Positions 13,084 to 23,355 of a DNA stretch of 64,000 nt are shown here, piece by piece. The stretch is from the NCBI RefSeq assembly GCF_028858725.1, contig NC_084773.1, positions 3,400,350-3,464,349 on the forward strand, read 5' to 3'. The stretch is from Colius striatus (Eukaryota; Chordata; Aves; Coliiformes; Coliidae). The position numbers and the translations under genes are program-made. Numbering within the stretch: the first letter of the stretch is position 1; each line of letters opens with the position of its first letter. The notes under the pieces are model-generated. The model was not told the origin of the DNA and made no database searches. It was given only the letters and a program-made list of their open reading frames with translations.

Positions 13084-16000
13084 CAGCGCAGGCATCTTCA
13101 GAGCTGATGGAGAAAGAGTGGTGCTTTAGTGAAGACAAGTTCAGGCAGCTGCAGACAGCACCTACAGTGTGAAACGCTGATCACAGATAAAGCATTCCCC
13201 TCTTCCCCCCCTAGTTATGCAAGAAAGTGATTTTAGAGATAAGATTCCTTGACTTCAAAATTTTACCAATTGCTTAGGTCTTAAATATATGTCATCTTTA
13301 GACAGTTAGCAAGTTGTAGTAGCCATTGCAACTACAGGCATTAAACTTCTGGTAAAAGTACAACTCATGTTTCCCAGATGTAACCTCTCATCTGAAAGTA
13401 AAAGAAAAGTCTATTAGAAACATCATATGCAGATGTAAATTTCTTTCTTTAGAACTTAAAATGAACAAAATCTAGGAGCACAGCAGGTTACATGGGTCAG
13501 TACGAAGCCCTAGCATTTATAATTCTGGTGAAATAAATGCTATTACATACAGTGATGTATTTTTTTTAGGCTATCCTAACAGTTAATAGCTCAAATGAAA
13601 ATCACATGCCATCATAATTGTGCTGCTTCTGTTAGTCTTACATTACAACAAGTCCTGTGCACAGTGATTCTAAACAAAGCTCATTAAGTTTGGGGTCTGT
13701 ACCCTGACATTCAATTGTTACACTGCCTTATGAAAAGGCCACTTCAAAACCATACAGTGTTTCCAGATCAGAAACAAGTGGGTTTCTCTAACTGCTCCTG
13801 ATAAAAACTTAAAGTCAATTTCTACATTAGCACAGCTCAACACGATCTTGAAGTAAAAGAGTCTTTAGAATACTGAAATCAAAATACTTGCCCGACAGAT
13901 GGATGACTTAGAATCCCCTTCTTAGCAAGGGCATCTTCAGAACAGAGCTGGAGAGGAAAAGTGATGGTGTTGTCAACATAATTTATAAGAGCTGAAAATG
14001 TTTACAGAAATGTAGTTTTTAAAACACAAAACACATATTTTCCTAGTGCTTCATCCCAACTCTAAACTGAGGGTTTCAGAGCACTCTTCAAACAAAGCCT
14101 TGACAGAACAAGAGCTCCCAAATGCCTGTTACTGTCCTTGCCAAAACACACAATGCCTGATCCAGTGCATTCATGTACAATGGGATGATGTTATTCCTTG
14201 AACACAGAGAAAATAAAAGTACCTTCCAACCCCCTCAACCCTTTACCCCAGAACCATCTCTACAAATATTGATGGCAAGTGTTGTTGAATCCCTCTTATC
14301 TTGCTTGTAATGATTTGCTTTTGCTGACTTGCACAGCTACCAGAGCACACACATGAGCCAGCACAGATGGACACAAACAGTTGTTCCTGATGCCCAAATC
14401 AGAAATAAATCAGAACAGTAGCACTGGGACGAAGTCAAACCATTACAAAGCACTGGCACACATCACATCCTTTTGAATTAGCCCAGGCAGAGGTCCTGCT
14501 GTCCAGCAGACATCCAGTGGGGAAGTTGAAGAGTCCTGTCAGTTCCCTGTTCCTGCATCCAAACCTTATAGCTGACCACAATTTATGTGAAGCGCCCATT
14601 CCTCACGGAGAGTCTCTCTGCAGAGACACAAAACTCGGTCTCTTTAGTTTGCTACTGACTGATTCTTTGAAGTTAATGAAGTCCCAGATGTTTAGTTTCA
14701 GAAGGAACTCTAAGATGAAGCTGATGATTGGGTGACGTACTGAAAACATCTGAAAAACTGAACAGGTGCTACTGCACAAAAAGCTTATGGCAGAAGTATA
14801 AAATGGATGAAATATGGAAGACAACACTTCTGAGTTCCCCTTTTTAAAATTAAGCCTGAAAGACACAGGAATGGTAAAAAAAATCAGATACTGATCTGTT
14901 GCATTTCACCACCTTGAGGCAAAAGTTGGTTATAAACCTAAGTTTGAGATGTATCAAACAGCTTTTCTTTTCATTTCCACTCCCAATCAAGTTCTTTTAT
15001 TGGAAATTCTATGTTATTTTCTACTGCCATCACTAGATTTTCCCCATTCAGTACTCTCAGCTCATCTATCCATAAGAATCTGTCTCTTTTCACCTTCCTG
15101 AAGCAAGTACCTTTCTTCTAACATAGGTCTGGATGGGCAGCTGCTGCCTGAGGTGAAAAATAGCCTTGGAAACAATATTATTACTTACTCCCAGTTGTAA
15201 CCCTGCCATTATATACAGTTGTCTGGCACAAGGTCATGAAGTGCACACAGGACACTAAGGAAACCTCATTTTGAAACTGAAGCTCATTAGGTATCCCGAC
15301 TTCTAACTGCTGCATAGAAACAATGTTATTAATGTTGCACCATGCAGGTACCATCAGTTTAATATTGCAAGTTCAAAGAACTAAAATTCTAGTAAAAAAT
15401 ATTGTTTTGGGAGAAGTTTAGGTTCTCTTCTCCCTTCTGTTTTTTCTCCTGTTTTGTTTTACTTTGCATTTGTGCAAAGTCTAGCTGGTTAGTGTTCTAC
15501 TTTATACTAATCCTGCAGTCTGGGGAATTTCTAACTTGTGGGTTACTTCTAATAGATTTTTTTTAAACTATATTGCCTAAGTGATAATGTCCTGTTAGAG
15601 TGGGGTCTGCCAGGTCTCCTTGGACATCTGGTGTGTTGCTTCTCTGACATAGACTTTCTGGCACACACAGAAGCTGAGAATCTGGATGTACAATATGCTT
15701 GATAAATGACACTCCTGGTACAGCCTCTACTGATTTGATGTGTTCTCAAGTGAATCTGACATTGCATCCACCCCTGCTGCTGAAGTCACTGTACTGATAC
15801 CACACTTTAGTACAGCACATGAGTTATCTACCTGTATAGCCTGTACAATGAGCTTTTCAGAAATACAGTTAACCTGCTTGAATTCAGCTTTTAACGAGGA
15901 AAATTGCTATTTTCCCAGTCACCGGGTGTTTGTAGTTTAAAATCCCCAAAGTAGTAGAAGAGAAGAAAATGACGTTTCACACAGTACCAGCAAAGCCGAG

Positions 16001-19000
16001 AGCATTCAGTGCCAAGCCAAACAGGCTCCAGGCCAAGGAGTGAGGCTGCAGCCGGCAGCCAGCCTTCGCCACACGATGGAGCTCCAATACCGGCGCTCAC
16101 ACCAACTCCTCAAGTGTTTCAGGACTTCAGGAGTACGCCCTGCACTGGAGCCCTGCTTCCCAGCTCCCACGGACTGTTTCAGTGAGTAAATTCCTGCCAC
16201 CTCCTCCAGACACACCTGAGCACCGGTGCATCCAGCATCTGAACTGCGTCTGTTCGTTCCGTAGGTTTTTGTTGGAGTGGTCCGGATTGAGGGGGGGTGG
16301 GGAACCGAGCAGCATAGGATCATGGAATGGTAGGGCTTGGAAGGGACCTTCAGATATCATCTAGTTCAAACCTCTGCCAAAGCAGGTCCCACCTAGATCA
16401 GGTCACACAGGAACACGTCTAGGAGGGTTTTGAAAACCTCCCGAGGAGCCTCCACACCCTCCCTGGGCAGCTCAACAGTGAAAGAGTTGTTCCTTAGGTT
16501 TAAATGGAATCATTTTGCACGATTGATGCAAAACGAATTACCCTTCATATTGCTTCCCCTCACTTCAATCAACTAGCCCTGCATAACCTCTCATCACACA
16601 CTACATGCACACCTCATCACCTCTTTCCAAAAAAGGCTGTAAGTTTGTGAGTACCTGTAAGTTTAAAAATCTCCAAGATGATCCTAAACTGCACAGGGAA
16701 AAAAACCTCTCAAGAATTCACATGTTCTTGTTCAGTAGCTTATAGTGGCCCATGAGCACTGTTAAGCTATTCTCCAATTTGTTTAAGAGAAAATAGCTGA
16801 AATAAGTTGCAGTTTTTACTCACTACTCTGCTGAAGCAACAAAATGTGTATTTGCAGAAAGAACAAGAGTCTCATTTCCTCCCAGTGTAATCCTAAAGAC
16901 AAATGTTTTATTCTCCCAGTTATTTTGTCCACTTTGCACCACAGAATAAATCACATAAAGCTTGAGGAAGGAACAGTTCCTGCACAAATGGTGCTTCACT
17001 GACACTGGGGGATAACAGATACATTAACTTAAGGTTTAAAATGCTGTACTACATCCACCTATGAAAAGATCATTTAGCAACTGTGAATTTGTCAACAGCT
17101 CGTTATCTGAAAATACTATTTCACTCTGGTGCTTAAATTAGGCTTTAGAAATTGAGCAGCTAAAATTAAGTGTAACAAAATTCAGAGCTGCAAGTGAAAA
17201 ATCTGTGTGAAGATTAAGACTAAACAGATCAGAGGGGTTGGGGTTGTTTTCCAAATTCACCTGCACTGAAAATAGGCACTGACCAAGAACTTGTAAGCCT
17301 AAGGCCAGGCATCTTAATAAGTCTCCTGCTTATGCCTCAAAACTTTAATATCTCTATCTGGACGTGCCAGTCCATTTAGCAGACACATTGATGTGCAAAC
17401 CACACCAAAATACTTGTTGGAATTGCCCAGTTTTACAAAGAGGAGAAGAGAGACAGGAGCATTTTCAGTACAGGAAGCTATAGAGTTGTACAGATGCGCT
17501 TTAACTCTCATCAGGAGCAGTGCCAAAGGCCACACACTGACACAGGGATATGTGTCCACCGTGCAACTGCTTTGAATTTTTCCCACAGTAGTGCAAGATC
17601 AACACCACTCCTTGTCACCAATATTGTACTTATCTAGTGTCTCAATTGGAAATGCCATTTTTTCCCACATCTATATCCTGTTGACATTTAGCTGCTTTAA
17701 CACAAAACACTTTGGTTTTACATAATTCTACTGTGAAATATTACTGGTTTGAACCATTTTTCATCAGTTTGTTTCACTTTGACTTATTTTTCTGACAGTG
17801 GAGCTACAGATGGATTAAACATATCCAGAAACCACATTCTAAAAGAAAGTAGAAGTCACCACTGCACACTTGTGCACTGCATGAAGCACACCTCTGGAAA
17901 ATTAAAGTAAGGGGTCAGAAGTACTTACTCCTGAAGTGAACAAGAAACAAAGTCATACAAGTCTCTACACCTTCCTGTACACAGACCTGATTTTACTGGA
18001 CTGGCAGTTACCCATCTGTGTCTACACATTACAGTATTGTACAGTTCTGGCAAAAACCTCAGGAAAATTAGATCATGTGTTGTAGAGAGGAAAACAATCA
18101 CACAAAAATGTTATCTGCTTTTCCTAAATCTTCTTGAGATACGTGTCTGCAATTACACTGGCAGAAGAAGTATATACATGAGCACACTCCAGTTTAGGTA
18201 CAGCTTCAAGTGGCACAAAGGCCTCAGCACATTTCTCACAAGAAACTATTATTTTGTGTCTTGTCCCTTCAAACAGGAACAACACACCTAAATATACAGG
18301 TGTGCACTGCTTCAATGGACCTGTGTTTATTAGGGCATACTACACAGTAAGCAGGCTGACTTGCTCTGCAGACAGTTTGCCTGTTCACAGAAGGAGCATA
18401 CAGGTTCTACCAGTCGTGAGGTCAGTACACGAGAAGGCTTTCAAGAATCTAAGTTAATTGGCAACACCATGGAACCTTTCCTGCCCTTCCTAAGTCCTGG
18501 GAGCCTTTCATTATTGTGCAAATGACCTGATGCTTCCTGCTACTAAGAGTGCAGGGAAATACAGAAGTCATTTATCAAAAGGAAAGTGAAGTAAGGGCAC
18601 AGCTTGCCAGTGGTAGCAGAAAAACAAAGCAAGTAATTTGCTGTTTTACCTAAGCTTCCTTTGGCCAAGCCTGCAGTCTTATTACACAAAAGCCCTCCTC
18701 GCATGAAGTGATTTACGAATTGAGGTGACATTTAGGACATATAGAATACAACTCGGTGAAAAGCTCAGTGGAAAAAATGGCAATCAATAATTTTATATTA
18801 AAAATAGCCCACTACAGCTCTGTAGAAGTCCCTCCTAAGGAATCTTGCTATCGTAGGACAAGAAAATAGCACCAAATCTGTGCTTGCTGAACAGACTGCA
18901 GTAACTCTGAATAAGGCCTGCACAGACCTCCTGGGGTAAGCTCAGCCCAGTCATTCCACGACCCCGTATTGCCGTGAGCAGACCGTGTCCCAACTGAGAA

Positions 19001-19150
19001 GAGGAGCCACAGCAATTCATACCTGTTTTGGGGAAGCCCCAGGGCTCACCCGCTTGCAGAACTAGGAGGATGCCCTGCTCCTTCAACACGGCTTCGTTAC
19101 AAGTTAAAGTGAACTAGTTCTGCACAACCCCCCGCCTTCCCCGGCTGGTT
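13084..19150. other. Presumed pri-let-7 transcript body, no other gene seen
   Basis: Between the let-7a-1 hairpin and the CpG island upstream I see no coding exon and no further microRNA hairpin I can support. The only mobile element is the CR1 fragment at 16.3 kb. By analogy with other vertebrates this stretch is probably intron and exon of the spliced let-7 host non-coding RNA on the minus strand. Exon limits cannot be read from sequence alone. Confidence 0.45.
16309..16510 (-). mobile_element. CR1 3' end fragment, minus orientation
   Basis: The plus-strand text ATCATGGAATGGTAGGGCTTGG, followed by AAGGGACCTTCAGATATCATC and CACCTAGATCAGGT, is the reverse complement of the CR1 3' terminus. 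Similarity fades after the CTCCACACCCTCCCTGGGCAG block. The copy is short, 5' truncated and moderately diverged. Confidence 0.85.
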
Positions 19151-19229
19151 CGGGACAGCAGGTTCGGCTGCCAGAGGAGCTGCACGTCACATGGGATTCT
19201 CCCCAACTTCTGCCCCCCCGTTTCATTAC

Positions 19230-20280
19230 CGGACCCTCCTCGCGCCGCACCGCGTTCTGCCGCCTGGCCCGTCCCGCACGGCCCCGGCCCTGCCCGCCCC
19301 AGCCCGGCCCCGCCGCCGCCTCTACCTGCCCGCCCCGCCGCGCGGCCTTTCGGCCCTGCCGCACCTCACCGCTCCCCGGGCCCGAGGCGCGGGCAGCCCC
19401 GGGGCGGGGCGGCAGCCGGACCCCGCACGGCCCCCCCGCCGCAGCCCCGCCACCGGGCGAGGGAGGACCGGGCCTCCCCGCCGCGGCCTGGGTTCCCCGC
19501 CCCCGCGCTGCGGAGCGGAAGTGACGGCCCCGGCGCTGGCGGCAGCCGCGGCCCAGCCCCAGCGGGGCCGCCTCCACTCAGAGCGCCGGGCGGGCGCCGC
19601 CGCCGCAGGGCCACGGCAGGGGGCAGAGACCTGCCCCTCGCCGGAACCGGCGGCCGCGGCCACCCCCCGCGGCCCGCACGGCTCCCCGCGCCCCGGCAGC
19701 CGGCACCACCCCCCGCCGCGGGGCGGCAGGGCCGGGCCCAGGCCCTCGGGCGCGCCCGCGCGAGGAAGCGGCGGGGAGGCGGCGGGGCTCGGCCGCCCCG
19801 CCCCAGGCCAGGCCCCGGCGGCCGTTCCCCGCGGGCCCGCCGCCGCCCCGGTACCTGCTGCAGGGAGCCGCGCGGGACCCGGATGGAGTTCACGGCCGCC
19901 GCTGCCGCCGCTCGCCGCGCGGCACCACGGGAAGGCGCGCCGCGCCGCGCCGGCCGCCCCACTGGCCGCCTGGCGCCAGGCCCCGCCCAGCGGCGCCGCC
20001 GGGTCACGGGCGGCCCGTCCATCACCCGCCGCCGCTCTCGCCCATTGGCCCGCGTGACACCGCCCCCTCCCGGAACGCTCCCTTCTCATTGGGCCGCGGC
20101 GAAAAGGTCCCCGCCCCCCGCCACCATTTCTGCCGCGCGCTGCGGGGAGCCCTGACATGGCGCCCCCGGCGGCCGCGGCGAGCGCGGGAACGGCCGCGCA
20201 GGCCCCGCCCAGCCGCGCCGCGCCCCCTGGCGGCCGGAGGCTGCCTGTGTGCCAGCAGCGTGCCAGAAGCCATGGCAGTC
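19230..20280 (-). promoter_or_regulatory. CpG island, likely let-7 host-gene promoter
   Basis: About 1 kb of very GC- and CpG-dense sequence with many CCGCCC/GGGCGG boxes (Sp/KLF-type sites), CCATTGG CCAAT boxes near 20040-20048 and TCATTGGGC near 20086-20094. It lies about 6 kb upstream of let-7a-1 on the minus strand, the position expected for the host-transcript promoter. Long open frames on both strands here (up to 288 codons) are explained by the scarcity of stop codons at this GC content. It could be bidirectional. The orientation is inferred from the let-7 hairpins. Confidence 0.65.
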
Positions 20281-21500
20281 ATGGGCCGTGGCTGTGTGCC
20301 GCTGGTGTGACGGCAGCCATGGCCTGTGGCTGAGCAGCCAGCAGCACGGGCTGGGACGTGGAGGAGAGCAGGGCCTGAGGCACAGCCGGGCTAAGAGCAG
20401 CTCCGGAGAAGCCCTGGAGGAGCCGAGGGGCAGCGGCACAGAGGAGCTGCAGCACCGATCATTGTCAGTTTCAATCCCTCGAGCTCGGCTCTGCCTCTGT
20501 TTTCCCTTGTGGGTGTGTTCCGTATGGCAGCTAACGGAGTGAACCTTGACATCGAACTTGAAGTCACCGTTTTTACAGCACCCTGTGACCGCTGGTGACA
20601 GCCGTGCGTGGCCAGCCCGGCCTGTGTGTCCTCCAGCCCACGAGCACCTTGGGCTTCCCCAGACAGCTCCATTCCCTGCTTGCAGGGCTCTGGATCCCCT
20701 CTGGCCCAGCTTTTGTTGTTTCCTGCTTTTGAGAAACAATGTGAGTTCCTAACAATTTTGTGACAGCTGATGCGGTTTGAGGGGTGCAGTTCTTATGTGT
20801 GTTCTGTCCTGTCCTACTACAAATGTTAGGAGGGAACATGGAGCCTTGTTTCAGTGATGAGAGCAACAGGTTAAACAGTGACCCAACACCTGTCTGGATA
20901 AGGCATGTCGAACCAAAGTAAGTCAGGATGCCTCAGCAGCTGAAAGATTAACCCAAATGCACTTTCCATCCTTGTGCAGGTAAAACTTTGTCAAATAAAT
21001 TCATCTGGCTGCTAAGTTGCTTTTTCCTCTTAACTTTCAGGTGTAATTTGTCTCATTTTCTGATGAATACAGAAGCTACAGCCTGTGATAGGGGTAGAAA
21101 CTTGTGGCAGGTGTCTCTCAGGTATGACCTAGAAGTTCTTTGGTAGCTCCTGCGCTCCCACTGCAGGTCACAAGATGGAGTATGAATACACAGAAAGATG
21201 ACTGTCCAAGTAACACTCAGCAGTGCAATCCCAACGCATTTTTTGTAGGAACCATAATAATTCCTGCTGGAGAGAGGTTCAGACTGATCCTGTTGCTTTC
21301 TGAACTCCTCCCTGAGCTGTCTGAGTGCAGCTGGACCCAGTCTCATCCCCTAACCATGAAGAGTCTGGGCTCTGGGTTCTGTCACAGAGCGGAAACATAA
21401 CAGCTTGAGCTGCAGCCCCCCTTATGACAGCAGTCCTGACTGGAGAAATCCCGGGGTTCTTATACCCTGACAGTCCCAGTTCACCTCATCTCCTGCCACA
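20281..21500. other. Non-coding spacer
   Basis: No gene, hairpin or recognisable repeat seen between the CpG island and the interspersed repeat at 21.5 kb. Confidence 0.4.
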
Positions 21501-21525
21501 GCCCAATCCAATATTTAAATCTGGG

Positions 21526-22185
21526 GTCTTGTTCCTTTGCCCACCTCCAGCCAGTTTCCCTTGCCTTTAGGAGAAGTTTTAAGAACTTTTAAGAAGTTTT
21601 CCCTTGTGTTTAGGAGGAAATTTTTGTGTTCCAGCTTATGCCCATTACTCCTTGTCCTGTCCTCTCGCCACCTGCCCCTCAGGTACTTATTAGTGTTGAT
21701 GAAGGCCCTTCTCAGCCTTTTCTTCTCCAGGCTGAACAGCCCCAGGTTCAGCAATCTTCCCAGCTCAGAGAGATGTTCCAGTCTCTTCATCATCTTGGTG
21801 GCCCTGCACTGGCCTCCCTCCAGCAGTTCCCTGTCTCTCTTCAACTGGGGAGTCCAGAACTGGACACAGGACTCCAGATGAGGCCTCACCAGGGCAGAGT
21901 AGAGGGGAAGGATAATTGCCCTTGACCTGCTGCCCACACTCTTCTTGATGCCCCCTCAAGATGGCATTGGCCTTCTTGCCCCGAGGGCACAATGCTGCTC
22001 AAGTGTAGTTTATTATCAACCAGGACTCCCAGGCCTCTCTCCTGGAGCTGCTCTCCAGCAGGTCAATTCCCAGCCTGTCCTGGTGCGCAGGGGGTTGTTC
22101 CTTCCCAGCTGCAGGACTCTACACTCGCCCCAACCGAACCTTATGAGGTTCCTCTCTGCCCAATTCTCAAGCCAGTCAATAACTA
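21526..22185 (-). mobile_element. Avian interspersed repeat (CR1 or related), minus orientation
   Basis: Reverse-complement reading gives the CR1-like peptide block ALVRPHLESCVQFW, then RDRELLEGGQCRATKM, with a 3' part ending near 21526. The distal part (21930-22185) matches the family of avian repeats containing text like GAGCTGCTCTCCAGCAGGTC. It could be a longer CR1 copy or a composite with a second repeat. It abuts the truncated 5' side of the first family-gene remnant and may have been involved in that truncation. Confidence 0.75.
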
Positions 22186-22279
22186 AATAGTAGATAAAAA
22201 TAACTATTAATTGGTTTTAATTGTACCTATAGAAACGATGAACTTTTGTTTTAGGGTATGTGCACATTAGGAGCAGCCA

Positions 22280-22800
22280 CTGCAGCGACTGCTGTGGAGT
22301 GGTGAGGTACTTGTTGACCAAAGAGGTCTGCCGAGGTTTACTGCTGATGCTAGATGCTGTAATTGGCCTCTCCTCTCTCCACAGGCGCCTCAAGAAGGAA
22401 CCTGCCCAAACACAGCAGCACATTGACCGCCTGATCCAGACTGGGGCCAGTCAGTTCATGCGTCACTGAGTGGGACCCAAAGGCTGGAGGAGCCACTGCA
22501 GCCTGGAGCAGCAGCCCCTCCCTACAGCCCTGTGTTCCCCAGCCCAGCACCAGCCCACCTGCAGCACCAAACTTAGCCTGAACCTAAACCACCCTCACCC
22601 AGCCCAAACCCTCTGCCTCAGGGTTCCAGCAAGGCCTGAGGCTGGCCACACCAGGGAAGGGCTGGGCCGTGTGCTGACCCAAACCTACCCTTTAGCAGAT
22701 GAAGAAATAGAAGAGAAATAGATATAGAAACACAGGAGAATGTATGTTTGTGTATCTGACTGTGTGTTGCATCTTCTTATCTCATTAATAAAGGCATTGA
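22280..22800 (+). pseudogene. 3' remnant (copy 0) of the tandem membrane-protein family
   Basis: Only the last intron end, the terminal coding exon and the 3' untranslated region remain. The exon (22385-22469) starts after a CTCCACAG acceptor and encodes RLKKEPAQTQQHIDRLIQ and on to ...FMRH before TGA. This is the cytoplasmic tail of the family, nearly the same as the tail of the complete copy at 32179-32263. A poly(A) signal AATAAA is at 22787-22792. No upstream exons are seen: the matching sequence begins at about 22280, next to an interspersed repeat. I read it as the end of a broken older copy. It could be a real 3' end only if the upstream exons lie beyond the repeat, and I do not see them. 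Confidence 0.75.
22787..22792 (+). promoter_or_regulatory. Poly(A) signal of copy 0
   Basis: AATAAA in the context CTCATTAATAAAGGCATTG. The same context recurs at 28146-28151 and, with one base changed (AAGGCACTG), at 32579-32584. Confidence 0.6.
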
Positions 22801-23206
22801 AAGGAGACAAAGCTGGGGCATCTCTGTTCGGTCTCAGGGTGGGAGGCAGTGGCAGGAGCCCAAGCAGCCCCTCACACGGGCTGCAGAGGGCCCATGGCCT
22901 GAGGGAACGTTTCCTGCAGTGCCATGGCCTGCCTGCCTACCTTCATGGAAAGCAGCTCCTGCCCCCAGTGCTCAGCGTGGCGAGGGAGCTCGAGTCACAC
23001 AGTGCTGCACTGGTATTTCTACCTCCTGTGGCACAAAGACACAAAACTGGTGTCCTAAAATCAGTGAATTCTCACTGCTCTTGTAACAGTGCCCAAATCA
23101 CAGGGCTATGTCCCAGACTGTGGACTCAGCTCCCTAATGGCTGTGCTCAGATGCTGCTCCAGGGCTGCCCTGAGAGTTGCCCCCCAACAGGGCCTCGGCC
23201 TGGCCT

Positions 23207-23233
23207 TGATGTCACAGTGGGGCTGTGACGTCA
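23207..23233 (+). promoter_or_regulatory. CRE-like promoter elements upstream of copy A
   Basis: A half-matching TGATGTCA (23207-23214) is followed by a perfect palindromic cAMP-response element TGACGTCA (23226-23233), about 125 bp upstream of the copy A start codon, with a CCAAT-like GCCAAT just after it. The paralogous region of copy B (about 29080) carries TGAGGTCA, one base off the consensus. CREB/CREM-family factors bind this site, and CREM drives many spermatid genes. That link to function is inference. Confidence 0.45.
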
Positions 23234-23301
23234 CACATCTCTGTGCCAATGCACCAGCCACAAGCACCAACCTCTCAGCCCTGCTCCTCACTTTGGCAGC
23301 C

Positions 23302-23307
<6 letters not shown>

Positions 23308-23332
<25 letters not shown>

Positions 23333-23333
23333 C
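23308..23333 (+). repeat. (GCA)n trinucleotide repeat
   Basis: Nearly nine uninterrupted GCA units end 22 bp before the copy A start codon, so they lie in the likely 5' untranslated region. Copy B has a shorter run at about 29157-29172, and the dead first exon at 25968 has a run interrupted by GTA. Confidence 0.85.
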
Positions 23334-23355
23334 ACTGTGCAAAGACAGAGATCAA

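Noticed and set aside
19191-20158. Long open frames (up to 288 codons) on both strands
   Set aside because: They lie in a CpG island where stop codons are rare, are rich in Pro, Arg, Ala and Gly in all frames, and show no domain or splice structure. A promoter island is the simpler reading.
21515-21937. 140-codon minus-strand frame
   Set aside because: CR1-like repeat text (LVRPHLESCVQFW); not a host gene.
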